The position numbers were made by a program, and so were the translations under genes. From Pandoraea sputorum (GTDB lineage Bacteria > Pseudomonadota > Gammaproteobacteria > Burkholderiales > Burkholderiaceae): 64,000 bases of DNA. The notes beneath the pieces are model-generated. The model was not told the origin of the DNA. It made no database searches and saw only the letters and a list, made by a program, of their open reading frames with translations. Numbering within the stretch: the stretch's first letter is position 1; each line of letters begins with the position of its first letter. This document shows positions 55,548-64,000 of the stretch, piece by piece. The stretch spans positions 5,518,001-5,582,000 of the forward strand of contig NZ_CP010431.2 of assembly GCF_000814845.2 (NCBI RefSeq), in the 5' to 3' direction.

Positions 55548-58500
55548 GTGGTCCGACACACCTCCGGGCGAATCGCTCAAGGCGCGCCCCGCGCCACGCC
55601 GACGTTTTCGACGCATCAGGCAACGTCGTCGCCAGATCTCATTCCGGATCTCATTCCGGATTTCATCCCGGCATTCATCCCGCTCCCCACCCAACGCCCG
55701 ACTCGCGGCCGCTCGCGCGCAAAATTCATTCGCACCGCCGGCAGTGCGGCCGTCGCGTTGGCGCTGGCGAGTACGGCGGCCCCAGTCTGGGCAGCCTGCA
55801 CCGTCACCGACATCACGGGCTGCGGCGCAGCGGGCGGCGCGGGTTTCCCCGGACGCAGCGGCGCGGGCGGTGCCGGTAACGGTCAGGGCGGGGGTTCCAG
55901 CCATCTGGACGCCAGCACCGTAACCGTTCAGGACCCGGGCCACTGGGGCACCAACGGCACCGGTGGCGGCGGCGCGGTGGGCGACTTCACCGGCGCGACG
56001 CCCAACGGGCCTGCAACGACAGTCACAAGCTCTAACTTTGTCGTCAACGGATCGATCACGGGCGATTCCGGCAACACCGGACCGGGCGGCACCAACTTCG
56101 CCAGCGGCGGCAACGGTGGCAACACGGGGTTGTATTACCCCGGTAGCGACATCACGGTCACCGGTCCGGGATCGATCACCGGCGGAGCCGGGGGCAGCGG
56201 CGGCAATGCCGTCAACGGGGTGACGGGAAACGCCGGCGGGGGCGGCGGCGGGGGAAGCGGGATGACGTCGGCCGGGTCGATTGCCGTCATTACTAACAAC
56301 GGGATGATTACCGGTGGCGCAGGGGGCAATGGGGGTAATGGCGGCTTCGGCGGCGGTGGCGGCGCGGGCGGTGACGGCCTGCTCTCCCTTGGCGGCAGCG
56401 CCACCATCACCAACGTCGGTACCGGCGCGATCACCGGAGGTTCGGGCGGCTTGGCCGGCTCCGGCGCTTCCGGTAACGGCGCCAATGGTGCCGGAGGTAT
56501 CGGTGTCAATCTCGCAGGAACACGCAACGTTCTCCTTAATGCCGGGACGATCTCGGGTGGCTCCGGCACCGGGGGCGGTGTCGGCGTCGTGACGCGCGGC
56601 CTGGATTCGATCTGGAACTCGGGCCTCATCATCGGTGCGATAACCGGCCCCAGCGGCGCGCGCGCGGCAGCGATCGAGTTCGGCGGTACGAGCAATGCGC
56701 TCTACCTGATGAGCGGCTCGTCCATCCTTGGGAATTTGCTGTTCGACGCCGGGGCAAGCGCCACTATTGCCGCGCAGAACGCCGGATTGACACTGAACAA
56801 CGACATCGTGCTAAGCGACGCCGCGTCGGTCGCCACCTTCTCCACCGCGACAAACGACCTGTCCGCCTCGGGTGTCATTTCGGGCGCAGGTTCACTGAAC
56901 GTCGTCGGCGTCAACAGATTGACGATGTCGGGGGCCAATACCTTTACCGGTGCGACGACGATCACCGGCGGCACGCTCGCCTTGTCGGGCAACGGCAGCC
57001 TCGCCGCGTCGTCCGGTGTCGTCGTGAACTCGACACTCGACATCTCTGCCGTCACGGCGGGGACATCCCTCAAGGCGCTCTCCGGCGCGGGCACCGTGTG
57101 GCTCGGTGCGCAATCGCTGTCGCTCACCAATGCCGCGGGCACGTTCGCAGGTGTTATCAATGGCACGGGCGGGGTGCGTCTGGCCGCCGGTACGCAGACG
57201 CTCACGGGCATCAATGCCTATACCGGCGCGACCACGATTGACAACGGCGCGACGCTCAAACTCAGCGGCAGCGGTAGTGTCGCCGCATCCGGCGGGGTAA
57301 CCAACAACGGGACGCTCGATCTATCGGCGACAACGAACGGTGCGTCGCTCACAGCCCTCACCGGCAGCGGCGTAGTGGCGCTCGGCGCACGCACGCTCAC
57401 GCTCACGAACGCCTCGGGCGTCTTCTCCGGCGTCATCGACGGAACCGGCGGACTCACGCTCAATGGGGGCACGCAGACGCTCTCCGGCGCAAACACGTAC
57501 AGCGGCGCGACCACCCTGAACGGCGGCACACTCGCCCTGATCGGCGCAGGCAAACTTGCCCCGACCGCAGCGCTCTCGCTTATCGGCAACGCCACGTTCG
57601 ACGTTTCGTCCGCTACCGGCGCGCAGACCTTTGCCGGGCTGTCCGGCGCGAGCGGCACGCAAGTGCTTATCGGCGCCAACACGCTGACGCTCGACTCAAC
57701 GACCGACAGCACGTACGCGGGCCAACTCGTGGGGAGTGGCGTCTTCGTCAAACAAGGTACCGGCATGCTGGTGCTCAACGGCGTAAGCCCCACATTTTCC
57801 GGCACGACCACCATCGGCGCGGGCACGCTGGAAGTTGGCGACGCCAGCCATGACAGCGCATCGCTCGGCGGCGACGTGAACGTCGGCGTGCAAGGGACGT
57901 TGCGCGGACACGGCACGATTCTTGGCAACCTCTTGAGCAGTGGGATCGTCGCGCCCGGCGGATCCATCGGCACACTGCGTGTCGCCGGGAACTACTCGCA
58001 GGCTTCGAACGCTACGCTCGCCATCGAAGTGAGCCCGACGGCCGCATCTCTGCTGAAGGTCTCGGGAAGCGCAACGTTGAACGGCGTGCTGGCAATCACT
58101 TACGATCCCGGCACGTATTCAGCCACGCGTTACACGGTGCTTAGCGCAGCGAACGGTCTGAGCGGGCGTTTCTCGTCGGTCACTGGCACGCTGGCGGCTG
58201 GCGCGAATCTCGGTAGCCTGCAATCGTCCGTGGCATACGGTGCGAACGATGTCACGCTCTCCCTGTCCGACCCGACCTCCGGCACGCCGGGCAACGTCGA
58301 CCCGTCAGCGCCGTCCACGCCGGTGGTCATCGCACCGACGCACACGAGCATCTTTACGGCGTTGGGTACTGCCGCGCTGATGAATGCCCAGTCTGCCACG
58401 TCGGCGATTCTCGATCGCGCAACACGGCGCGAGCCCGGCACCGGCCTTGCCACGGGCGACTCCGGCAATTCGGCAGGCGCGCCACGCATCTCATCGGTGT

Positions 58501-59303
58501 GGGCGAGTGCCACGGGGCTGCATGGCCGGGTGTCCGGCAAGGACACACAACCCGGTTTCCAGGAAAATCAATATGGCTTTCTCGCCGGTGCGGAGAAACG
58601 CGTGGCGCAAAACACCTTCGGGCTGGCGGGCGGCTATTCTCATGCCGACCTCTCCGAAGCGGGCACGGCAAGCACCGGCACTCGCGACACATTGCGACTT
58701 GCCGCCTATGCGAGCCGTGAGACGGGGCCGGTCGATGTGGCCGCCACGATCGGCTACGGTCTGCATTTTCTGTCGCAGAAGCGGCCGTTCGTGAATGTCG
58801 GCACGGCCGAGGGCGATCACATCGGGCAGGAATTCACGGCTGCGGCTCAGGCGAGCATGCCGTTTTCTCTGGGTGGAATCGTCATGACGCCAAGGATTGG
58901 CCTGCGTTACGCCTACTTCCATGCCAACGGCTTCGACGAAAGCGGCGCTGGCGGCCAAAACCTTCGCGTGGGGACCGACAACACCCGAAGCCTGCAACCG
59001 TTTGTCGGCATGACCTTTGACAAGTCGTTCGGCGACGCACAGCGGCCGATGAGTGTTCAATTCCGTGTGGCGTATGCGCATGAACTGCTCGATGGCGCAC
59101 GCGCGATCTCGGTGGCGTCGCAGGACGGCACCCTGTTCGTCGCGCCGGGCACGGATCTACCTCGCGGATTCCTCACGCTCGGCGCAAGTTTCAGCGTCAC
59201 GCTCGCCAGACACCTTGACGTATCCCTCGCGTATGACGCGCTCGTCAACACGGCGCGCGCATCTTCGCAAGCCGGCAGCCTCAGGATGAGCTATCGATTC
59301 TGA
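55548..59303 (+). CDS. Type V autotransporter with glycine-rich passenger and PATR repeats
   Basis: A 1251-residue protein from the GTG at 55548-55550 (GAGAGGAT upstream); an ATG at 55473 in frame is an alternative. Order: an unusual N-terminal extension with DLIPDLIPDFIPAFIP tandem units, a signal region ending PVWAACTV, a Gly/Ala/Asn-rich passenger with many GGAGGxGG runs, and three PATR-like units (LSGANTYSGATTLNGGTLAL style). A C-terminal autotransporter beta-barrel follows from about 1000, ending in SLRMSYRF. The passenger is likely a beta-helix exposed on the surface. No protease motif is seen, so an adhesin or biofilm role is likely. It lies beside a tRNA gene. Confidence 0.9.
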   Translation: MVRHTSGRIAQGAPRATPTFSTHQATSSPDLIPDLIPDFIPAFIPLPTQRPTRGRSRAKFIRTAGSAAVALALASTAAPVWAACTVTDITGCGAAGGAGFPGRSGAGGAGNGQGGGSSHLDASTVTVQDPGHWGTNGTGGGGAVGDFTGATPNGPATTVTSSNFVVNGSITGDSGNTGPGGTNFASGGNGGNTGLYYPGSDITVTGPGSITGGAGGSGGNAVNGVTGNAGGGGGGGSGMTSAGSIAVITNNGMITGGAGGNGGNGGFGGGGGAGGDGLLSLGGSATITNVGTGAITGGSGGLAGSGASGNGANGAGGIGVNLAGTRNVLLNAGTISGGSGTGGGVGVVTRGLDSIWNSGLIIGAITGPSGARAAAIEFGGTSNALYLMSGSSILGNLLFDAGASATIAAQNAGLTLNNDIVLSDAASVATFSTATNDLSASGVISGAGSLNVVGVNRLTMSGANTFTGATTITGGTLALSGNGSLAASSGVVVNSTLDISAVTAGTSLKALSGAGTVWLGAQSLSLTNAAGTFAGVINGTGGVRLAAGTQTLTGINAYTGATTIDNGATLKLSGSGSVAASGGVTNNGTLDLSATTNGASLTALTGSGVVALGARTLTLTNASGVFSGVIDGTGGLTLNGGTQTLSGANTYSGATTLNGGTLALIGAGKLAPTAALSLIGNATFDVSSATGAQTFAGLSGASGTQVLIGANTLTLDSTTDSTYAGQLVGSGVFVKQGTGMLVLNGVSPTFSGTTTIGAGTLEVGDASHDSASLGGDVNVGVQGTLRGHGTILGNLLSSGIVAPGGSIGTLRVAGNYSQASNATLAIEVSPTAASLLKVSGSATLNGVLAITYDPGTYSATRYTVLSAANGLSGRFSSVTGTLAAGANLGSLQSSVAYGANDVTLSLSDPTSGTPGNVDPSAPSTPVVIAPTHTSIFTALGTAALMNAQSATSAILDRATRREPGTGLATGDSGNSAGAPRISSVWASATGLHGRVSGKDTQPGFQENQYGFLAGAEKRVAQNTFGLAGGYSHADLSEAGTASTGTRDTLRLAAYASRETGPVDVAATIGYGLHFLSQKRPFVNVGTAEGDHIGQEFTAAAQASMPFSLGGIVMTPRIGLRYAYFHANGFDESGAGGQNLRVGTDNTRSLQPFVGMTFDKSFGDAQRPMSVQFRVAYAHELLDGARAISVASQDGTLFVAPGTDLPRGFLTLGASFSVTLARHLDVSLAYDALVNTARASSQAGSLRMSYRF
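55633..55680 (+). repeat. Four 12-bp tandem repeats in the autotransporter N-terminus
   Basis: Units CAGATCTCATTC, CGGATCTCATTC, CGGATTTCATCC, CGGCATTCATCC in tandem, coding DLIP, DLIP, DFIP, AFIP in the region before the signal peptide. Confidence 0.9.
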
Positions 59304-59376
59304 CGCGCGCGTCGATGCGTTTTGTCCGGCGGCGAGCAACGTGCAGGTGGCCGGACCGACGGGCGACGCGCATCGC

Positions 59377-59910
59377 TCAGAAAACGACGAGCCGATCGAC
59401 GAGTTGCGCCATCCGTGCATTCGACGCCGACCACGATTCCACCGTCGACGACCGTCCGTCGAAATACACCGTATTGATGACTGAGCCGTCCTGACTCAGC
59501 GTCAGCGTCGCGTAGGCGAGGTACTCGCTCGGGGAACTGCCCCACAAGGAATTTCGCCACGCGCGGCGCACCGTGTAGTTCAGCACGACGCAGCCCGTCG
59601 GCCAGGTGCCCGGGCTGTAGATCGTGCTGATGATCCCGTAGGCCCGCAAACGCCCCTGAATCGCGGGCAGCAAATCGGAAATGCCGTCCGGCGCCAGTTC
59701 GATGCACATGTTGCGCGAGAGCAGCTCGGGGGCCGCCGGTTGCGTGGGCGGCGAGACGGACGGCAACTGATCCGAGAGCACCGCCCCCGTCGATACGACG
59801 CTCGCCGCGACCTGCGCCGCGAGAATCGGCGCAGGCGTGGTGAAAAGACAACCGTTAAGCGTCGCGCTGGCCGTCGCCGCCAGCGCCAGCACCATCGCGA
59901 GGCGCTTCAT
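59377..59910 (-). CDS. Lipoprotein partner of the orphan FlgH
   Basis: A 177-residue protein with a lipobox LNGC near residues 18-21. The end, CVVLNYTVRRAWRNS, LAYATLTLSQDGSVINTVYFDGRS and RMAQLVDRLVVF, recalls the Sbal_3080-type lipoprotein pattern, but this is from memory and weak. Its ATG overlaps the flgH stop (ATGA), so the pair is translationally coupled. Function unknown; outer-membrane ring or assembly factor is an inference. Confidence 0.7.
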   Translation of the reverse strand: MKRLAMVLALAATASATLNGCLFTTPAPILAAQVAASVVSTGAVLSDQLPSVSPPTQPAAPELLSRNMCIELAPDGISDLLPAIQGRLRAYGIISTIYSPGTWPTGCVVLNYTVRRAWRNSLWGSSPSEYLAYATLTLSQDGSVINTVYFDGRSSTVESWSASNARMAQLVDRLVVF

Positions 59911-60617
59911 CAGAACGGTGAAACGCCAAGGAGAATCGTCTGCAGCCAGCCGCCGTTGCTGCCATCGGCGACCTGACCATCGTCAACGCGCGCCACCCTG
60001 GCCTGCCCGACCTTGCTCGACGCCACCACGTTGGCGGGCGAGATATCGAACTTGTTGACCACGCCGGTGAAGCGGAACGTTTCCATATTGCGTCCCTGCA
60101 TGACCTGCTTTTCCCCGCCGACCACGTAAGCGCCATTGGGCAGCACTTCCACGATCGCCACGGCAATCGTCCCGGTCATCGCGGAACTCGACGTGTTCGT
60201 GCCGTTGCCCTTGAAACTGCTCGCCTGCTGGCCGATGTTGAACCAGCGCTCCAGCACCGAATCGGCCCCGTCCGCCTTGGCGCTCTTGGCCGTCATGCTC
60301 GCGTTGCGCGACGTATCGCTCTGCGATTTGCTGCTGCCCGTGGAGTTTTCCGAGACGGCAATCGTCAGCAAGTCCCCGATGCGGTGCGCCACCGGGGTTT
60401 CGAACCAGTTCGTCGCCGTGGTGGACTGGTAAATGGATCCGCCGGTCTGGACGTTGGCGACGCGCGGCATCGGCATGACCGCCATCGGCGTTGCCGTGAC
60501 CTGCGGGCCGGAACAACCGCTGAGCGCGACACTTGCGCTCGCGATCACCGCCAGCCAGGTCAGCGTGCGGGTCAGAACGCGCGTTGCCGCGCTCGGTAGC
60601 ATCGACAGTTTCGACAT
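59910..60617 (-). CDS. flgH: FlgH, flagellar L-ring lipoprotein homologue (orphan)
   Basis: A 235-residue lipoprotein with lipobox LSGC near residue 32. FlgH marks include GSIYQSTTATNWFE, HRIGDLLTIAVSENSTGSSKSQSDTSRNAS, SFKGNGTNTSSSAMTGTIAVAIVEVLPNGAYVVGGEKQVMQG, and GVVNKFDISPANVVASSKVGQARV. FlgH forms the L ring of the flagellar basal body in the outer membrane. Here it is not accompanied by flgI, flgG or any other flagellar gene. It is coupled to a downstream lipoprotein gene, and may be a paralogue used for another secretion or envelope structure, or a solitary copy. Confidence 0.82.
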   Translation of the reverse strand: MSKLSMLPSAATRVLTRTLTWLAVIASASVALSGCSGPQVTATPMAVMPMPRVANVQTGGSIYQSTTATNWFETPVAHRIGDLLTIAVSENSTGSSKSQSDTSRNASMTAKSAKADGADSVLERWFNIGQQASSFKGNGTNTSSSAMTGTIAVAIVEVLPNGAYVVGGEKQVMQGRNMETFRFTGVVNKFDISPANVVASSKVGQARVARVDDGQVADGSNGGWLQTILLGVSPF

Positions 60618-60931
60618 GGTGAGGCGCCCCCGCGCCGGTCCCGGATGCCGTATCCGGATGTCTTTCGAAAGGAGTGAACGGTTGGCAGACGGCACGGCCC
60701 CCGCCAGACGAAGACAGCACGGCGGCCAGCTTCGTGATGGATAGTAAGAACCGCGCGTGCAGCCACTGCGCACAAATAGAGGAAAATTTGTGGAGGCATG
60801 ACGCGCGGTGCTCCGAAGCTGAGAGAATGGCGCGCCGACCAGGGCAGGGCCGAACTCGCTTTCCCGGTCGGCGACCCTTAGCCGTCTGGCAGTCGACTTC
60901 AGCCGCTAACTTCGTCAGAACACCCAAGCGC

Positions 60932-62044
60932 ATGAATTCAGGCATCACCCGAAAGCTGTTCCTCGCGATTTTCGCGACGGGGCTGGTCACCATGGCGGCC
61001 ACGACGGTCGTCGTGCGTGCAGCTATGGGCGGACACACCTGGTTGCGCGGCGACAACGTGATGTATCTGGCGATCCTCGGCATCGCCCTGCTCGGCGCCG
61101 TCGCGCTGCGGCTCGCCCAGCGTCTGCTCGTGCCCGTCACGCCGCTGCTCGAAGCCACGCACCGCATGGCGATGGGCGACTACAGCGTGCGCGCGCCGAC
61201 CGCCGGGGCGGACGAACTCGCGCGGCTCGCCGTCGACCTGAACCGTCTGGCCGACACGCTGGCTCAGAACGACCGCCTGCGCCGCAATCTGCTCGCCGAC
61301 ATCTCCCACGAACTGCGCACGCCGCTGTCGATCTTGCGCGGCGAAATCGAAGCGATGGAAGACGGGGTGCGCCCGCTCACGCAGGACGCGCTCGCCTCGC
61401 TGCGTGTCGAGATCTCGCTGCTCTCCAAGCTGATCGACGACCTGTACGAACTGTCGCTCTCCGATGTGGGCGCGCTGACCTACGAGTTCGCGCCAGTCGA
61501 CATGACCGAGCGCGTCGCGACATCGGTCGCCGCCTTTGGCGACTGGTTCGAGGCGAAGGGCATTGCGCTGAACGTGCACCTCCCGGACGACACGCTCACG
61601 GTCGACGGCGACCTGCACCGCCTGACGCAGCTCATCGGCAATCTGTTTGAGAATTCGTTGCGTTATACCGACGGCGGCGGCGCAGTCCGCGTCTATCTGT
61701 CGGCGACCGAGACACAATTGCGTCTGGAGATCGAAGACTCCGCGCCCGGCGTGCCGGACGACGCCCTGCCTCGCCTGTTCGAGCGTCTTTTCCGGGTGGA
61801 AGCGTCGCGCAGTCGGCGCAGCGGCGGTGCGGGCCTCGGACTCGCGCTTTGCAAACATATTGTCGAAGCGCACGGCGGTCAGATCGCCGCGCGACACTCG
61901 CCGCTGGGCGGCCTGGCGCTGGCGATCACCCTGCCGCGTCAGAACCCGGCCGCCCCCGGCGCTGGAGCATCGACATCGACGGCCTGCGCACTCAGCGCGG
62001 CCGCCAGCTGTTTTGGCACCCAAGCCCTGACGACCCTGAGTTGA
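60932..62044 (+). CDS. baeS: BaeS-like sensor histidine kinase lacking the periplasmic domain
   Basis: A 370-residue kinase. The start SGITRKLFLAIFATGLVT matches remembered E. coli BaeS (GITGKLFLAIFAT). TM1 is about 7-29 and TM2 about 42-62, then HAMP (VPVTPLLEATHRMAMGDYSVRAP). The H box is ISHELRTPL with H126. N, G1 and G2 boxes are in NLFENSLRYTDGGG, LEIEDSAPGVPDD and GGAGLGLALCKHIV. The 12 or so residues between TM1 and TM2 replace the roughly 130-residue sensor loop of BaeS. The extra C-terminal tail after LPRQ is low complexity. It is co-transcribed with the response regulator. Confidence 0.87.
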   Translation: MNSGITRKLFLAIFATGLVTMAATTVVVRAAMGGHTWLRGDNVMYLAILGIALLGAVALRLAQRLLVPVTPLLEATHRMAMGDYSVRAPTAGADELARLAVDLNRLADTLAQNDRLRRNLLADISHELRTPLSILRGEIEAMEDGVRPLTQDALASLRVEISLLSKLIDDLYELSLSDVGALTYEFAPVDMTERVATSVAAFGDWFEAKGIALNVHLPDDTLTVDGDLHRLTQLIGNLFENSLRYTDGGGAVRVYLSATETQLRLEIEDSAPGVPDDALPRLFERLFRVEASRSRRSGGAGLGLALCKHIVEAHGGQIAARHSPLGGLALAITLPRQNPAAPGAGASTSTACALSAAASCFGTQALTTLS

Positions 62045-62055
62045 GCCTGCCCTTT

Positions 62056-62970
62056 ATGCACACGCACTCGTCGACACCCCTGCAAAGCGCTTCAAGCCTT
62101 TCCTCCCTCACGCCCACGCCGTCGGCGCATTCGGCCATCGTGTCGACGCCCGCCGCCATGGCGCTCTCCGACGCCGCGCCGATCCTGATCGTCGAAGACG
62201 AGCCGAAACTCGCCGCGCTACTCGCCGAGTATCTGCGCGTGGCGGGCATGCCGTGCCGCATCCTGACGGACGGACGCGACGTACTGCCCGCCGTACGCGT
62301 GACGCAGCCCCGTCTGGTGTTGCTCGACCTGATGCTGCCGGGCATGGATGGCCTCGAAGTCTGCCGCGCCGTGCGCGAGATTTCCGAAGTGCCTATCGTG
62401 ATGCTGACCGCGCGTGCGGCGGAAACCGACCGCCTGCTCGGACTCGAACTCGGCGCCGACGACTACATCTGCAAGCCCTTCAGTCCGCGCGAAGTGGTCG
62501 CGCGCGTCAAGGCGATTCTGCGACGCGTGCGTGGCGGTGCGATGGCCAGCACCGGCGCCGCGATGCCGACACCCACCGCGCCGCCAACGCCGGCGCTCGT
62601 GATCGACGCAGTGCGCCATCACGCGAAGCTCGACGGGCACGAACTGCCGCTCACGCCGGTCGAGCTGCGACTGCTCGCCACGCTCGCCAGTCATCCCGAC
62701 AAGACGTTCCCGCGCGCACATCTGCTCGACCGGATGTACGACGATCACCGCGTGGTCGCCGACCGTACGGTGGACAGCCATATCAAGAACCTGCGTCGCA
62801 AGTTGCAGGCGATCCGGCCAGACGAGGAAATCGTGCGCTCGATCTACGGCGTGGGTTACCGGCTGGAGTTACGCACGGACGTCCCGGCCGCGCCCACCAT
62901 GCCGACAGTGCCGTCGGTGCGACCCGGCGTCGCGGCTATCGACAACCCGGCCGGGGCGGTGCCAGAATAG
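62056..62970 (+). CDS. baeR: BaeR-like OmpR-family response regulator
   Basis: A 305-residue regulator by the ATG at 62056-62058, which is 11 bases after the kinase stop; an internal ATG at 62158 would give 271 residues and removes a low-complexity leader. The receiver domain has ILIVEDEPKLAALLAEYLR, the phosphorylated aspartate in LVLLDLMLPG (D91 by this start), and LTARAAE. The C-terminal winged helix shows LTPVELRLLATLASHPDKTFPRAHLLDRMY, DRTVDSHIKNLRRKL and IRSIYGVGYR. The receiver and winged helix are joined by an alanine/proline linker. It likely controls envelope-stress or efflux genes. Confidence 0.88.
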   Translation: MHTHSSTPLQSASSLSSLTPTPSAHSAIVSTPAAMALSDAAPILIVEDEPKLAALLAEYLRVAGMPCRILTDGRDVLPAVRVTQPRLVLLDLMLPGMDGLEVCRAVREISEVPIVMLTARAAETDRLLGLELGADDYICKPFSPREVVARVKAILRRVRGGAMASTGAAMPTPTAPPTPALVIDAVRHHAKLDGHELPLTPVELRLLATLASHPDKTFPRAHLLDRMYDDHRVVADRTVDSHIKNLRRKLQAIRPDEEIVRSIYGVGYRLELRTDVPAAPTMPTVPSVRPGVAAIDNPAGAVPE

Positions 62971-63012
62971 GCGCACCCGCTGCCCAAGCGGGATTCATTG
63001 AGGAGAATGTCG

Positions 63013-63489
63013 ATGCCACGCTGCACCGCCACGCTGTCCCCGATGTTCCTGAGCGCCGCTTCCCCTGCCACACACCCTGCATCGACAATCGTTGGCACTG
63101 CCGAGTTTGGCGACGCACCGTCCTCCGTCCGATCGATCCACCCCCTGCTGAGGGTCGCTGCCGCGTCGCTGTTGCTCGGCGCGAGTGGCCTGGCCTTTGC
63201 GCAAACGCCGGTGTGCTTCGATAGCGTCGGCCGCGCGTTACCGCCGGAGCAGTGCTCGCAAGCCGCCCGCAATCAGGCCGCTGCACAGGAGGCATCTTCC
63301 GCCTCCGCCGCGCCGACCAAACGCGACTACTGCAAGTCGCTCGCCGACAAGATCGCCAATACGCCCGACAAGCCGGTGTACACCCGCGATCAACGCGTCG
63401 ATTCGCCCGCAGGCAATCGCGTCGACATTCCTACACGCACAAACCCGCGCAAAGCGCTCAAAGAGCAATACATGCGCGAGTGCACGTAG
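63013..63489 (+). CDS. Small exported protein of unknown function
   Basis: A 158-residue protein. GAGGAGA lies seven bases before the ATG at 63013-63015, which beats the ATG six bases earlier. A hydrophobic segment LLRVAAASLLLGASGLAFAQ about residues 45-65 is a signal peptide, so the first 45 residues form an unusually long n-region and the true start might be later. The mature part has three cysteines (PVCFDSVGRALPPEQCS and CKSLADKI) and a C-terminal KEQYMRECT. No family recognised. It follows baeR by about 40 bases and may be in the same transcript. Confidence 0.65.
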   Translation: MPRCTATLSPMFLSAASPATHPASTIVGTAEFGDAPSSVRSIHPLLRVAAASLLLGASGLAFAQTPVCFDSVGRALPPEQCSQAARNQAAAQEASSASAAPTKRDYCKSLADKIANTPDKPVYTRDQRVDSPAGNRVDIPTRTNPRKALKEQYMRECT

Positions 63490-63551
63490 GCGGACGCCTA
63501 CAAGTTAGCGAAAGATAGCAACACGTTAGCGGAACTTATCGCGCGATTTTC

Positions 63552-63579
63552 TTGACAATACCGACAGAGACCGCATAAT
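63552..63579 (+). promoter_or_regulatory. Probable sigma-70 promoter
   Basis: TTGACA (63552-63557), 16 bases, CATAAT (63574-63579). It would start transcription near 63586, giving a leader of about 235 bases before the next gene. No other feature is seen in the 331-base gap. Confidence 0.65.
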
Positions 63580-63820
63580 CGACGTCACGCCGATGCATTG
63601 ATTTCCGCTCTCGCGACAGCGCGAAACGGACATCACGCTACGCTCTCTGGCCGATCAACCGTCACCATCGGCATCCGTCGGATGCCAAACGATCGTCCTC
63701 ATCATCCGCTTCAATGCTGCGGGGATCCGTGCCGAAAGGCACGTCCCATCGGCCTGACGTTTAATCCGCATCCACGCCGCTACGCTTTGCGCACGGCACA
63801 CGCTTTCCGGAGGGAGAAAA

Positions 63821-64000
63821 ATGCAAAAACGCGAATTCCTGATGAAAACTTCCGTCGTCGTCGCCGCTGCCGCCTTTGCGCTTGCGGGCTGCACGACAAC
63901 CACCCCGTCGCAATCCGACAAGAGCGATAGTTCGCCCGCCGCGAACGCCAGCAAGCGTCAGGAGATCGACGCCTCGGTGAACGGCGCGCTCGACAAGATG
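63821..64000 (+). CDS. YSC84/SYLF-type lipoprotein (5' part, cut by window edge)
   Basis: First 60 residues of a lipoprotein. The lipobox is LAGC near residues 21-24 after MQKREFLMKTSVVV. The following SKRQEIDASVNGALDKM matches the start of a YSC84-like (SYLF) lipid-binding domain. GGAGGGAGAAAA lies just before the ATG. The remainder lies beyond the window. Family members bind phospholipids; the role in bacteria is not well established. Confidence 0.75.
   Translation, partial: MQKREFLMKTSVVVAAAAFALAGCTTTTPSQSDKSDSSPAANASKRQEIDASVNGALDKM

Noticed and set aside
55633..55680. A CRISPR-like repeat array
   Set aside because: The units are 12 bp, contiguous without spacers and in frame; no cas genes are present anywhere in the window.

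Overview
The window looks like a piece of chromosome from a high-GC betaproteobacterium of the Burkholderiaceae, most like Pandoraea. This is judged from protein sequence style, the rsmI-yraN-diaA-dolP cluster, a tandem glycine riboswitch ahead of gcvTHP, a YSC84-type lipoprotein and trifunctional PutA. No database was searched, so the genus is an inference. There is no sign of a plasmid, prophage, insertion sequence or CRISPR array. Most of the window is ordinary core genome with a few accessory genes.

Layout. 1-4.9 kb: sulfur-oxidation operon read leftward (ArsR regulator, soxC, soxD, a small cytochrome c, soxY, soxZ, soxA running off the left edge). 5.2-7.1 kb: a two-partner-secretion outer-membrane transporter without a visible substrate. 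7.3-9.1 kb: flavocytochrome c sulfide dehydrogenase (fccB, fccA). 9.1-12.1 kb: dolP, diaA, yraN and divergent rsmI. 12.3-15.3 kb: an ABC importer (ATPase, permease, binding protein). 15.8-24.7 kb: mixed housekeeping and metabolic genes (rlpA, a glyoxalase-II-like hydrolase, a DEDD exonuclease, arsC, a dienelactone hydrolase fusion, hydroxypyruvate isomerase, an esterase, periplasmic cyclohexadienyl dehydratase), with a candidate small RNA near 21.8 kb. 25-29 kb: hemE and priA. 29-30.8 kb: sulfite dehydrogenase sorAB. 30.9-38.2 kb: putA, putP and a LivK-like binding protein. 38.4-42.1 kb: an alanine/sodium symporter and an orphan PilV/shufflon-type pilin-like protein. 42.3-48.9 kb: sdaA and the glycine cleavage operon gcvT-gcvH-gcvP under a tandem glycine riboswitch. 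49-54.8 kb: a zinc-ribbon membrane protein, rep helicase, a 37-residue secreted peptide, a metallophosphoesterase and a membrane-bound dihaem cytochrome. 55.2 kb: tRNA-Arg(CCG). 55.5-59.3 kb: a large autotransporter. 59.4-60.6 kb: an orphan flgH-lipoprotein pair. 60.9-63 kb: a BaeSR-like two-component system whose kinase has lost its periplasmic domain. The window ends in a YSC84/SYLF lipoprotein.

How genes work together. Three sulfur modules lie within 31 kb: Sox (thiosulfate), Fcc (sulfide) and Sor (sulfite). All should feed electrons to c-type cytochromes, which suggests chemolithotrophic or mixotrophic sulfur oxidation. PutP and PutA form a proline uptake and degradation pair, and SdaA with GcvTHP links serine and glycine catabolism to one-carbon metabolism. 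The less ordinary signals are a candidate response-regulator-controlled small RNA, a BaeS kinase without a sensor loop, an orphan PilV-like protein, an orphan FlgH pair, a possible persulfide-sensing ArsR with a matching dyad operator, PutA operator half-sites, and several short tandem repeats, many in coding sequence with periods that are multiples of three.
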